64,000 nucleotides of DNA from assembly GCA_006176705.1 (NCBI GenBank), contig QRFJ01005291.1:1-64000 (forward strand), given 5' to 3'. Shown here piece by piece: positions 12,060 through 23,956 of this stretch. The DNA comes from Cocos nucifera. Lineage: Eukaryota > Streptophyta > Magnoliopsida > Arecales > Arecaceae. The notes under the pieces are model-generated. The model was not told where the DNA came from. It ran no database searches and saw nothing but the letters and a program-made list of their open reading frames with translations. How positions within the stretch are numbered: position 1 is the first letter of the stretch; the number at the start of each line of letters is the position of its first letter. The translations under genes were made by a program, and so were the position numbers.

Positions 12060-13392
12060 CTCTGTTATTAATTGTTGACCTAACCATCAAGAGCCAAAGA
12101 TCTTCGCAATCAAAAATAGAATTTCTTTTTAATGAAAGCCATTCCATTGATAGATCCCCACTGTTTGATGGCTCAAATTATTCTTATTGGAAAACTAGGA
12201 TAAAAATTTTCATTCAAGCACATGACTATAATTTATAAAAAATTATAATCAATGGCCTACACACACCTAATGCATTGATTCATGATAAAGGTATGATTCA
12301 AATGAATGCAAAAATAATGAATTTACTTTATTGTTCATTAGACATAAATATTTTTAATGTAATTTCTTCATGTATTTTGGTAAATCAAATATGGATGAAA
12401 TTAAAAACTACTTTTGAGGAAGCAAATCAAAGAACATATCAAGCTCCCAAGAAGAAAAGGTAGCTCACCCTAACTCATGCCTTATGGTGCATGAAGATAA
12501 AAAGAAGAAGAAAAGAAAGAAATAAAAGAAAAAGAAAACAATGATTAAGAGGGAGCTAGGCAAAGAAAAGAATGAGAAAGATGGGGAAGGTATAGCAAGT
12601 AATTGCCTCATGGCTCAAAATGATGAGGTATATCATGAATATTTCTCTAATTTTTTTTTAATGAATTATATGAAGCCTTTAATAATTTAATGGATGAACA
12701 CAAAAAGATAAGACTAAAGAATAAAAAACTTAAAAGAATCTAATCTTTTTTTAGTCGAACAAAAAGACAAGATTTTAAGTAAAAAAGAAGATCTATTAAA
12801 AAAATTAAAAAATATAGATAAAGAAATGAAAGATTTCTTAAAATAAATTAAAACTTTAACTAAGAAAAAGGTGAATATAGTTAAATCTAAAAAATCCTTA
12901 GTTAAAAAAAAAGAAAGATTTTCAAAATCTGAAAAAACTATGATTGAAAAAAATCTTAAGTTGAAAGAAGAACTTAATAAACTAAGATTTTTTATTAAAG
13001 AAAAAAGTAAATTTGATAAATCTCTTTTGGAAGAAAATATCAAACTAAAGAAAGAGATTGAAAGATTGAAGTTCAAGATTGACAAATTTATGATTGGATC
13101 TCAAAAGCTTTAAGTTATATTAAACAATCAAAGGGCTAATTTTGATAAATCTAAAATTGGCTATAACTCATTGAGAAAATAAAAGGTTGTTAAAAACATG
13201 TTCAACAAAGCTTCAATAAAGAATTATTCATTTAAGTATTTTAAATGCAATAAAGTTGTTCATAAAATTTCTAAATATAATGTTAAAAGAAATGGGCAAA
13301 TATCAATTAAACAAATTTGGGTTCCAAAAGAAATCTTGAATACTAACTCCTATGGATCCAAGATGACTTGGGTACCAAAAATTATTAAGTAA
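12060..13392 (+). pseudogene. gag: Y gag, broken, with coiled coil and decayed zinc knuckle
   Basis: The N-terminal block reads PLFDGSNYSYWKTR (about 12160-12200) and is followed in the same frame, after one stop at 12236, by a helical gag core to 12463. A Lys/Glu/Leu-rich heptad-like stretch (12871-13113) is a probable coiled coil. Next comes RANFDKS..YNS, then the zinc-knuckle region with Cys lost (KYFKCNKVVHK), and a repeated QIWVPK/TWVPK tail. This order is characteristic of Sirevirus gag. Frameshifts and stops separate the blocks. The exact start is not resolved. Confidence 0.8.
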
Positions 13393-16300
13393 TTTTGTAG
13401 GTGCACCAAGGATCCAAATGAAATGAAAGGAAAAAAAATTTGTTGGATCCTTTAGAAATGAAAAGGGATGGATATTGATGCATGGTATAATCTAAATATT
13501 TTCTCATATCATACCATCAATGATTATTAAAGTTATTTTGATTGAATCTATTGACTTTAATATGATTTTATATTATGTTTACTTGCTTGAATTTTTTTTC
13601 ATATATTAGTAAGATTAGTATGATTGGTTGATTTTGATGATTTGAATACTTTGATTTTAAGAGGTCAATATGCTCTCCTCTAAGTATCATGTTATGATAT
13701 GAATTGAAATTATCTTAAAATTCAACATGATATAATAGCTTTCCCATATTAATTTTGCAATTGATAAACTTAAATTAAAAGAAGCTTAATTTGCTATAAA
13801 TATTTATGATTGGCAAAAATCTGCAAGTAAAACTAATTTTTTTGGACATTCTCCCATAAGATGCTAAATTATCAAATTTATACTAAAAACTTACATGAAC
13901 TAAATACCTGAAGATAAAGCATCCTTTCATAAAACTCAAAATGCTTGATGTGTTAAGTTATATTACATTTTAAATTTATCCTTAAGGATTTAAAATCTCA
14001 TAGTTAGATCAACATATAGAACAAATATCTAGATTCCTCTCATTTTAATCTCGATTGATTTTGTTCCCCAACTTGAAGAAAGCCTTTCATACTTAGTATC
14101 AAATTGAATTTAAAATATGCTTTCATATTTATTCATATTATTTTTAAGTAATGAATTTGAAAATTAGTTTTTCTTCAATCTTAAAGTAGTATCAAATCTC
14201 TTAAGAAAATCATGATCTATTTCAACTCAATGGATATCAAATTGGAGAAAATCTTTCAAAGATGTTTTCTTTTCTTTTCAAAATATTGGATATCTAGAAT
14301 TGAATTATTTTTCATATTTGATATCAAGAAGTTTGCTGTTTGAACTAAATTTTAAAATAATTAGTATCATAATTCTTATAATTGATATCAAACAGTCTAT
14401 TCTTGTCTTAAATATTTTTTTAATAAAAGAAAAGAATGTTTTATCTCAAATCTAGTTTTGCACAGCTTATATGATATCATTTGAGATAATATCAAGAATT
14501 TTATATCTTTTTGAACTTGATTAAATGATATTTCTTAAGAAAAAAAGATTTAAGTTTAAATAGAATATCTCTATATGATTTATTTTACATGATCTGTTGG
14601 TGTCAATTCAAATTAACTTATCAAAATAATTTGATCTGAACTTAATTGATTCATTTTTTTTGATCAAAAACTTCAATGATTGATATCACATAGATCATCA
14701 TTATCTTGTATTCTATTGCTTTATCTTTGACAAATAGAAGAAAATATCCTTGCATATAATCTAGTTTACATGAATATATTTTTGACATTATACCTTGAAT
14801 AAATTATAAGATTGGTACCTTGATGCTTCAAATTGATTAATACTACTTAAGAAAAGAAAGAGATATTTTTCAAAAGAAAAATGTCAGACAAACCTCTTTA
14901 TGATTTGCTTTGAATGATTTATTCAAATTTCTAGTTTTGAAAGGATCTATCTATCTTTGTCTTATAAAGCTCACAGAAAGAGGGAGAAAATATCGTGTAA
15001 TAAATTTTCTAATATTCAAGAGAAAAGATATTGATTAAGTTAACTAATTTAAATTTAATTATAAATATTAATAAATTTTAATATTAATTTTAAATTTTTA
15101 ATCATTTATCTTAAAATTTTCTCATTTTGAGCTTTACTTTCATTGATTTTAGACTCTCAATCAAGTACCTTATAGTTTTTCTCTAATTATGCTTACATAT
15201 GGCAATTAAATTTGATTTACATAATTTAAAGTAGTATCAAATGAATAAATTGATTTTTATTATTAAAAAATATTTATGAATTTAGATATTATTTATATGC
15301 TGATTTGCATGAACTTGATAATTTTGGAGTTAAATTAAATTTGAAACATGTTCTTACTCCAAACAAATTAATTTTGATACATACTTCTAATTTTAAAACT
15401 TATTTAAAAATTTAAATATAATACATAATTTTTGATGTGTATTTAAAAATTATTATAAAATTATTTTTGCTCTAATACTATCATTGACTTGCTCGATATT
15501 TTTTTGATACATATCATTTTCGAACTTAATTGATTGAAATTTTTTAAGAAAAGAAAAGATTGAATGTTAAAGTACATATTATGCTTGATTTCATGATTAA
15601 ATCTTTTAAAAGTCTCTATTCCTCTTAAAGCTTAAAAGTGCATATTTGAAAATCTGATTAAAAAGATCATACTCTTTCAAAAAGGGGAAGAATCTTTGAT
15701 ATTTGAATTCAAGCTAATTTCTGAAAAAGAAGCAATATTTTAAATATGTTTTAAATCAAAAGATAAGCTTTCAAAAAAAAAATGATTCATTTGATTTTAA
15801 TTTGATACATCTCTTATTTGAAACACTCTTACATCTTATTGATTTTGTTGATTTTTCTTAATCCTTCCCATGAGTTCTTTAATGCTATCAAAAAGGGGGA
15901 ATGGAATGATATCAAATAGAATTTTGGCTTTGGATATACTTTACTTGGTATCAATTGTGCTAAAACAACTTGAAAAGTTCTATCCCTCAAATATCTTCAT
16001 AAAATCAAAATTTAAATATTTTGAAAAGGGGGGAGTGACATTAATTTGAATTTGATGTCAAACATGCTTACCTTTCATATTAAATATTCCATGAAGTTCA
16101 AATTTGATATCCTCTTAAACTTAAATTGAAATTTTTGAATTTGATGTATTTATTTGAATTTTGATTCATTTTGATAATATTTCTTATTTCCTCCCATAAA
16201 AATATTTTTTTTTTAGAAAAGAAGAGCATAAATTTTGAATTAAATATTATGCCTAATTCAAATCTTTGATAAGGTAATGTTTGAAATTTTAAGATATTTT

Positions 16301-16683
16301 TTGAATCAAAAGCCAAGTTTTCAAAGGGGAGATGATTTGTTTGAATTAATTTTTTGAATTTGATTTTTTGAATTAATTTTGACTCAAAAAATATTGATTT
16401 TCATAATAAATCTTAGGTCCTTCTCATAAGCTTTTTGATGTTGTCAAAAAGGGAGAGAAGATTTATTGAGTATATGCTATGCTTGAGCCTATAATACATT
16501 TCATGGAGTTTATTGAAAGTTTTTTAAAAATCTATGAATCTGAATTTAAGTTAAATGGGAGGATACATTTATATTTATGTATATTATCACTTCATGATTT
16601 GTACTAGCCAATTTATTGAAATACATTAAATTTTATATCTATGCATATACTCAAAGTTTTGCCATCATCAAAAAGGGAAAGAT
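13393..16683 (+). other. Y non-coding interior with repeated polypurine tracts
   Basis: No protease, integrase, RT or RNase H can be recognised in these 3.3 kb, which are A/T-rich. Polypurine tracts of the type tcaaaaaggggaagaa recur near 15680, 15890, 16024, 16322, 16444 and 16668. The last one directly precedes the 3' LTR and is the one expected to prime plus-strand synthesis. Multiple tracts of this kind have been described in Sireviruses. Homologous sequence is present in Y2 (41024-41308 and 51739-52386, reverse complement). Confidence 0.75.
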
Positions 16684-18331
16684 TGTTGATCCCATGGTTG
16701 ATTTTGATGATCTCCAAATTATGAGTATTTAAGTATTTAATCATATGTTTCAAGAGTGAATGTAGGTCTTTTCAGGTATTCAAATTGAAGAAATTAATCC
16801 AAGAAAAGATCCACACAAAAAACACCAAGTCAAGAGCTTCAAGGAAGTTGAACTAATTATGATGCTTGAAGAAGGGCAAAAACAAAATTTCGTCAATTTG
16901 GAGATCAAGAAAATATTTTTTGCCTCAAGAGCATTAGAGAATATTTCAGAGCCTTTAGTGACAATTTGGAAGATTTTGAAAGTTGAATTGATAAAGATTT
17001 TTGGAGAAGGTCAAAGCTGTTATTTCATCAAGTTGGAGATCAAGACAATATTTTTTGGAAGCTTCAAGAGTATTAGAGAAGAATTCAAAACTTTGGAGGT
17101 AATTTAGAAAGATTCAAAAGTCAAAAAATGAAAAAAAATAAGTTTGGACAAAAGGGAGCGACCCCTAGGTCTTCCCTTTTTGATTTGGCATGAATGGCAT
17201 GTTGGCACGCAAAGTTGGAACCTACATGCTGAAAAGGGGCGATCTATGGGGTGCCCCATGGAAAAAGTGATGACCTATGTGATGCCTCATGCAAGTTCTA
17301 TGCACAACACCATAGAACACTATTTTTCTTGCCTGTTACCAAAGGGGCGACTTAAGGGGTGCCCCTACGATAGAAAATCCTATAACAGCTAGTTTTCTTC
17401 TCCATTTTTGACGTATTTAATGCCCAATAAAAACTCTCCAACGGCTCCAAATGGCTACTATTCATCCTCCAATATTGATTAAAGATATAAAAGGCTAGAA
17501 ATTTAATTGAAAAACAAGAAAAGAGGGTTTGAAAGAGAAATCATCATTTCTTGGAGGAAATATTAAATATCATTGAAAAGAGAGAGAATAGAGAGGAACC
17601 AAGCTTCAAAATCAGAGGACTTTTAAGGGAAACCATCTCCATCATCTTCCACATCCTCTCAAGCATCAAGAAAAAAAGTTGAAGAATCATTTGAGCAATC
17701 CAATAGCAACTTCTTCAAGCTTCAAAGAGTTCTAATTTTTATTTTTTATTTTGTGCTGAAACTTATACTTGTATTTTCTATTTCTTTACAAGTTTCTTTG
17801 GGAGAAAGAAACTTGGGATTTAGACTGATCCAAGCTCGTAATTGGACATTGTATTGATTTTAATTGATTAGTCTAGAAAATCAATTGGGTTATTAGTGAA
17901 CCCAAAAAACTAACAGTGCAAGGTTTTGGTTGGTGCCCTATGAAAACCAACGGAGTTTGTTTGTGAGCCTGTGCAAACAAACATACTGTAATCAAGAAAA
18001 GATTATAGTAGAAATCCCAAAGGAAGCTTGGAGAGTGGATGTAGGAGTGGGTTACTCCAAACCACTATAAACTTTGAGTATTTGTGATTGTGTTCTTCAC
18101 TTTCTTGCTTTACTTATCTTTACTTCTTGCTTCATTTATATTACAACTTATTTATCTTAGCTATAATTCTTGCATTATTTCATACACATTTGATTCTACT
18201 GCATATACTATATAATCATATCAAGCTAAATTAATTTAAGTAAAGCACATATTTGATTAGATTTTAGATTTGGCCAAAATTTTTTATAAGAACCCAAATC
18301 ACCACCCCTGGGTTGCTATCTTTGGGCAACA
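16684..18331 (+). repeat. Y 3' LTR (1648 bp)
   Basis: TGTTGATCCCATGG to TTTGGGCAACA. It is collinear with the 5' LTR and holds a TATA box at 17486-17493. It lacks one palindrome unit and one 77-bp unit relative to the 5' LTR. Confidence 0.9.
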
Positions 18332-18764
18332 CTATATGGAGATAAATCATCAGTAAAGGTGATGAAGTAGATATAATTGCCCCTAACCGGCACATCAAAT
18401 GGGCCGCACACGTCTATGTGTACCAGGGCAAGTAGGTCTGTGGCCCTTTCCCAATGTCCTACAAAAGGGAGCTCGATCATCTTGCCATGAAGGCATGATT
18501 CATAAATTGGATACGACTAAGAGGTCAATAGACTTAATAGCTTGGATTTCTCGAATTTGTTAATTCTATATTCCACTATATGACCTAGCATAAGATGCTA
18601 AAGATACCTATCATTTAGACTATCGTTAGGTCGCTTTGATCCTATGGCATTCACATTTTGCTTAATATTAAAAATAGAAACATTAATATATAACTGGTAG
18701 AGACCATTTATAAGAAAACTACTTGCAATTTTATTTTTTCAAAAAAAAATATTACAATGATTCT
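18332..18764 (-). pseudogene. pol: X integrase, N-terminal part, broken
   Basis: Continuation of X integrase beyond Y. Minus-strand reading gives HWERAT, then HRRVRPI where HTDVCGPF is expected, then GNYIYFITFTDD-like sequence (about 18400-18345), the region of the first two catalytic acidic residues of the DDE core. The first Asp appears substituted. Several stops are present. It is cut by Z at 18764. Confidence 0.75.
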
Positions 18765-20308
18765 TGTTGGGGATAAATCCTACTTCCGTCGAAGTCCAAT
18801 CTGATGCTTAGCCTAATGCAACTGATAATCATGGAAGAGCTTCGATCGAAAATTCTCTCTCCAGCAGTCGAACCCCAATCGAACTCATTTAGCAATCGAA
18901 CTCCTCCGATGGCCGAACTCCTTCTGAACTCCTCTAGCAATAGAATCCCTTTTAAACTCCTACAACGGCCGAACTTCATCCGAAATTCTCTAGGAGCCGA
19001 ATTCCTTCCGAACTTCTTCTTTAGTCGGATTCCTCTAGGAGCCAAACTCCTTTCGAATTGCTTCTTTAATCGGATTCCTTCAGATGCCAAATTTCTTCTA
19101 GACTTCTTCTTCAGTCAGATTTTCCTTCTGGACTTCTTCTTTAGTCAGATTCTTCTAGGAGCTGAACTCCTTTCAGACTTCTCCTTCAGTTAAATTCCTC
19201 CATGAGCCGAACTACTTGCAGACTGCTCCTTCAATCAAATTCTTCTAGGAGCCAAATTCCTTTTGAACTTCTCCTTCAGTCGAATTCTTCTTCTAAACTT
19301 CTCCTTTAGTCAGATTCTCCTTCCAGACTTCTCCTTCAGTTGGATTCCTCTAGGAGCCAAACTTCCTCCGAACTTCTCCTTCAATCGGATTCCTTCAGGA
19401 GCCACACTCCCTTCGAACTTCTCCTTCAGTTGAATTTCTCTAGGAGTCCAACTCCTTTTGGACTTCTCCCTTAGTTGAATTCCTCTAGGAGTCGAACTCC
19501 TTTCAGACTTCTTCTTCAGTTGGATTCCTCTAGGAGCCGAACTCTTTCCGAATTTCTCTTTCAGTCAAATTCCTTCAAGACCAAACTCCTTCCAGAATTC
19601 TCCTTCAGCCAAACTTCTCCACTAGTCGAACTCCTTCAGCTGAACTTCTCCATCAGTTAGACTCCTTCTGGACTTCTCCATCAGTCGAACTCCATCCGAG
19701 TTCCTCCAGTGGATTACTTTTAGATTTCAAGTAGTATTCCTTCCGAATGATCCCCTCTAGCTGTATTCTCTTTAGGAGTCCAAACTCCTCTTGAATTGAC
19801 ATACGTCAAAGCTCTTCACCCCTCCACGTGGCCTCGAGTGACTCAGTACCAAATGACTATGGCTGTCACTATCAATCTGCTACAGGTGGTGCTCCTCTCC
19901 TTAACAAACCCCATGCGGCCCTGAGCGGCCAGCTATCGGATGGCTATGGCTGTCACTATCAGTTTGCTACAGGCAGTGCTCCTCTTCGTAACAAACTCCA
20001 TGCAGCCCCGAGCAGCCAGCTACTTGATGGCTATGGCTGTCACTATCAATCTGCTCCAGGCTCCATCTATAAAAGGGACCCTTTGGATATATTTTCTCTA
20101 AGCTCTCAACTCCTTCCCAAAACTCTACTGAGTTCTTTCCTGAGCACTCCATTTCTATTGGCCAGAAGAGCTGACTTGATCATCAGAGGATCCTGCCAGA
20201 GCCACGACCACCGACTCCAGATGGGACTTTATTTTGTAGGTCACTGGCGGCGATCTTTTCTTTCTCGACTCTAGCTCGATCCGACATCGACCAGATTCTG
20301 CACCAACA
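18765..20308 (+). repeat. Z 5' LTR (1544 bp)
   Basis: TGTTGGGGATAAATCC to TGCACCAACA. A TATA box TATAAAAG is at 20068-20075. The distal third has three copies of a block around GGCTATGGCTGTCACTATCA (about 19857, 19942, 20029), each about 85-87 bp apart. Confidence 0.88.
18840..19720 (+). repeat. Degenerate tandem repeats in Z 5' LTR
   Basis: Many units of roughly 40-60 bp are built from words such as TTCAGTCGGATTCCTCTAGG and GGAGCCGAACTCC. The second word is itself a small inverted repeat (GGAG and CTCC). The same array is in the 3' LTR (about 25030-25950). Open frames across it give Ser/Phe/Leu-rich repeats and are not genes. Confidence 0.8.
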
Positions 20309-20432
20309 GAATTAGCACTAGAAAAAGGATCCTTTATTCCTGAGGTACTCTTATTCTTAAAGGAGTGCTCAGCCGATCTTATGGATCTTCTTCTTCAAGG
20401 TCCATCTCCATCCTCTTCCTCGATCTCAAGAA

Positions 20433-21800
20433 ATGCCTCCAAAGAAGGCAACTACTCGAAGATCTACGCTTTTGCCATTAGATCCGAGCCAGATCCATCC
20501 ATTCCTGCTCCAGCATCGATGCTTCAACCTCCTCCTCCATCAACGGCCATGGTAGATCCGAAGCAGTTTAACTTGCTGACATAATGGATTTAGGGCCTCA
20601 TCGAGATGTTGTAGGCCATGCGCAAGCCCACGATGATGATTCCACCAGAAAACCTACCATCGAGATGTCAGAAATCGGTCCTAAGGAAGAGCACTTGGGC
20701 TAGCATATCCATTACCCATATGAAGGAGAAATAGAGAGGAGAGGATCCTTATTCGAATCATGATTCTTTTTCGAAAGAGACCTTCTCCATCTACAGTCGG
20801 AAGCCTTCCAAGATCTACGATCGAGACGACATCCTCGATCAAAAACTATGAGAGATGGACCAATGGATTGAGAAACTCTACCACATCGCCTCGGCTCACC
20901 ATGACGATGTCTCCACCAATCTTCCTTTCTCTCCCTGAATTATGCAAGAGCCCATTCCGTTGAACCTCAAGCTTCCCTAATTTAAAAGCTATGATAGAAC
21001 CTCTGATCCAGTCGATCACCTGGAGGCCTTCAAGATCATGATGCTGCTCTATGGTGCACCAGACACCATCTTATGTTGAGTTTTTCCATCTACCTTGAAG
21101 AGAGCAGTAAGAAATTAGTACTCAACATTGAGGCCCGGTATGATCTTCTCCTTCGACTAGATGAGCCATCAGTTTATAGCTCACTTTGCCAACAGCCGAT
21201 GTTCGCACCGAGGTTCGGATTCCCTGATGAATATCAAGCAAAAGGAGGAGGAATCTATCCGAGCTTATGTCATTTGATTTAATGCTGCTGCATTGGAGGT
21301 CCAGAATCTGGACTAGTCTATTACAATAGCCGCACTCAAGGGCGGCCTTCAAAAGAATGATTTGCTATTCTTCCTGGAGAAGAAGTACCCCAGGAAGTTT
21401 GCCGATCTGCTAGCTCGAGCTATGGGATATGCTCGAGTAGAAGAAGCCTTCAAATTAAAAGATGAAGAAGCCATAGAAGAGTAGCAGGCTAGCAAGTCTA
21501 ATAAACTCATAGCTGATAGAGGGCCGAATGAAGTCTAACCATGCTCACGAACTCTCCCCGAGCACAAGCGAGCCTGAACTCCTCCTCAAGCTCATCATCA
21601 AAGAAGCCCTAATAGAAGGGTGCGAAGAAGTTCTTCCCCAAGAAGAACAATTACGATATCCTCCAAATAAGCACAATCAAAGCAAGTACTGTTTCTATCA
21701 TCATGATCAGGGTCATGATGCTGAAGAATGCATTCAGCTCCAAGACGAGATTGAGAAGCTCATCAGGAGAGGTCGACTGGGTCGATTCTTTAGACACTAG
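20433..21800 (+). pseudogene. gag: Z gag (Tat lineage), broken
   Basis: It starts at ATG 20433 (reads MPPKKATTRRS), matching the Z2 start MPSQKASTRRS. Core pieces are DPVDHLEAFKIMMLLYGAPD (about 21008-21066), ESIRAYV, LKGGLQKNDLLFFLEKKYPR and RAMGYARVEEAFK (about 21330-21460), all typical of Tat-type gag. The C-terminal zinc-finger-like KYCFYHHDQGHDAEEC (21687-21738) is intact. Several stops and at least two frame changes occur. It ends with a stop at 21798-21800. Confidence 0.85.
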
Positions 21801-22110
21801 CCTAAAGTAAGTGAAGATCGACCGAGGGTACTGTCGCAGCCAGAACCACTAAGAAGGAAGGAACAATAAGAAGATCGGCCGCCTCTCGATATCATCAATA
21901 CTATCTCTCAAAGACTTAGTACTTTAGTAAGCCACCATCTCTCGACCTCAGAGCCAGGAGAAGCTTGCCCCAAATTGGAAAGACCCATATAAAATAGAGA
22001 AGGTCATCCCGCCTGGAGCTTATCGCCTAAAGGAGCTTGGAGGAACAATGCTCCCACGACCTTAAAATTTAGAAAATGTGAGAATGTGCCATCAGTAATT
22101 TTCCTCCAAT
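21801..22110 (+). pseudogene. pol: Z gag-pol junction: deletion scar joining gag tail to end of integrase
   Basis: After gag the sequence follows the Z2 linker (DRPPL.IINTIS) to about 21905. It then switches to a pattern reading LAPNWEGPYKIEKV.PGAYRLKELGG (quoted with gaps, about 21965-22060), which is the extreme C-terminal end of gypsy integrase. Everything between (protease, RT, RNase H, most of integrase) is missing. Frames are broken. Confidence 0.75.
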
Positions 22111-22185
22111 AAAACTACTCCATTTTAATATTATTATTTCTTGGTGTAAAAACTATGTGATGATAGAAAAGAAGCAATTGAAAGT

Positions 22186-23905
22186 GGTCATGTTAGGAAC
22201 AAAAGGAGAACCTTATCCTAACATGAGCAAATTAAAGACCTTCGATTATTTAAGACAGGAGGAGGATGATCTGTGCCCCTAGTGCCATGTTACGAACAGG
22301 AGCAGTCAAAGACCTCCGAATATTCAAGATAGGAGGAGGGGAGAGGCCAATTCAATAGCCCATCTATGCCCCTAGTGCCATAATAGGAACTGGAGGAGAA
22401 CCTCATCCTAACATGAGCAAGTTGAAGACCTCCGATTATTTAAGATAGGAGGAGGAGAGAGCCCATTCAGCAGCCCATCTGTGCCTCTATTGCCATGTTG
22501 GGAACAGGAGGAGAACGTCATCCTAATATGATCAAATTAAAGACCTTCGGTTATTTAAGATAGGAGGAGGAGAGAGGCCCATCGTGCCCCTAGTGCCATG
22601 TTAGGAATAGAAGGAGAACCTTGTCCTATCATGAGCAAGTCAAAGACCTTCGGTTATTTAAAATAAGAAAAGGGAAGAGGCCCATTCAATAGCCCATCTG
22701 TGTCTTTATTGCCATATTAGAAACAGGAGAAAAACCTCCTCCTAACATGAGCAAGTCGAAGACCTCCGATTATTTAAAACAGGAGGAGGAGAGAGGTCCA
22801 TTCAATGGCCCATCTATGCCCCTAGTGCCATGTTAGGAACAGGAGGAGAACCTCATCCTAACATGAGCAAGTCGAAGACCTCCGATTATTTAAGATAGAA
22901 AGAGGGGAGAAGCCCATTCAACGGCCCATCTATGCCCCTTGTGCCATGTTAGAAATAGAAGGAGAACCTCATCCTAACATGAGCAAGTCGAAGACCTTCG
23001 ATTATTTAAGATAGAAAAAGGAGAGAGGCCCATTCAATGGCCCATCTGTGTCCCTATTGCCATGTTAGGAACAGGAGCAGAATCTTATGCTAACATGAGC
23101 AAGTCGAAGACCTTCAGTTATTTAAAATAGGAGGAGAGGAGAGGCCCATTCAATGGCCCATCTGAGCCCCTAGTCCCATGTTAGGAATAGGAGGAGAACC
23201 TCATCCTAACATGAGCAAGTTGAAGACCTCCGATTATTTAAGATAGAAGGAGGGGAGAAGCCCATTCAACGGCCCATCTGTGCCCCTAGTGCTATGTTAG
23301 GAATAGGAGGAGAACCTCATCCTAACATGAGCATGTTGAAGACCTCTGGTTATTTAAGATAAGAGGAGGGAAGAGGCCCATTCAACGGTCCATCTGTGCC
23401 CCTATTGCCATATTGAAAACAGGAGGAGAACCTCATCCTAACAAGAGCAAGTCAAAGATCTCGAGTTATTTTAACATAGGAGGGGAGAGGCCCATTCAAT
23501 GGCCCATCTGTGCCCCTAGTGCCATGTTACGAATAGGAGAAGAACCTCATCCTAACATGAGCAAGTCGAAGACCTCCAATTATTTAAGATAAGAGGAGGG
23601 GAGAGGCCCATTCAATGACCCATTTATGCCCTTATTGCCATATTAGGAACAGAAGGAGAACCTTGTCCTAACATGAGCAAGTCGAAGACCTTCGGTTATT
23701 TAAGATAGAAGGAGGGGTGAGGCCCATTCAATGGCCCATCTGTGCTCCTAGTGCCATGTTAGGAACAGGAGGAGAACCTCATCCTAACATAAGCAAGTCA
23801 AAGACCTTCGATTATTTAAGATAGGAGGAGGGGAGAGGCCCATACAATGGTCCTAATGTGCCTCTATAGCCCGTTAGGAATAGGAGGAGAACTGCATCCT
23901 AACAT
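22186..23905 (+). repeat. Z array 1: about 16 copies of a ~116-bp hairpin repeat
   Basis: Unit starts lie near 22187, 22288, 22380, 22493, 22599, 22712, 22828, 22943, 23060, 23177, 23293, 23408, 23522, 23638, 23753 and 23869. Most units pair CATGTTAGGA with TCCTAACATG across 17 bases. Inside that loop GAGG and CCTC can pair again. The rest of the unit carries GAAGACCTCCGATTATTTAA and a purine-rich GGAGGAGGGGAGAGGCCC block. It is not coding. Confidence 0.9.
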
Positions 23906-23956
23906 GAGCAAAGTCGAAGACCTCATTCATTTTGGACGAGGTGAAAAGAGAGGCCC

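Larger units (their letters stand above)
10281..18331 (+). mobile_element. Y: Sirevirus-like Ty1/copia element, gag only
   Basis: This 8051-bp element has both LTRs (10281-12041, 16684-18331), a tRNA-iMet type primer site, gag with a coiled-coil region, and a 3.3-kb non-coding stretch with several polypurine tracts in place of pol. The flanks are ccgta (10276-10280) and ctata (18332-18336). They differ only in a CG to TA change, as expected if both strands of a methylated CpG deaminated. Gag layout, LTR palindromes and repeated polypurine tracts are features reported for Sireviruses. Y sits inside X integrase, in the opposite orientation. Confidence 0.85.

Noticed and set aside
12714..13085. 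Minus-strand Phe/Ser/Leu-rich open frame
   Set aside because: It is the antisense shadow of the Lys-rich coiled-coil part of Y gag.
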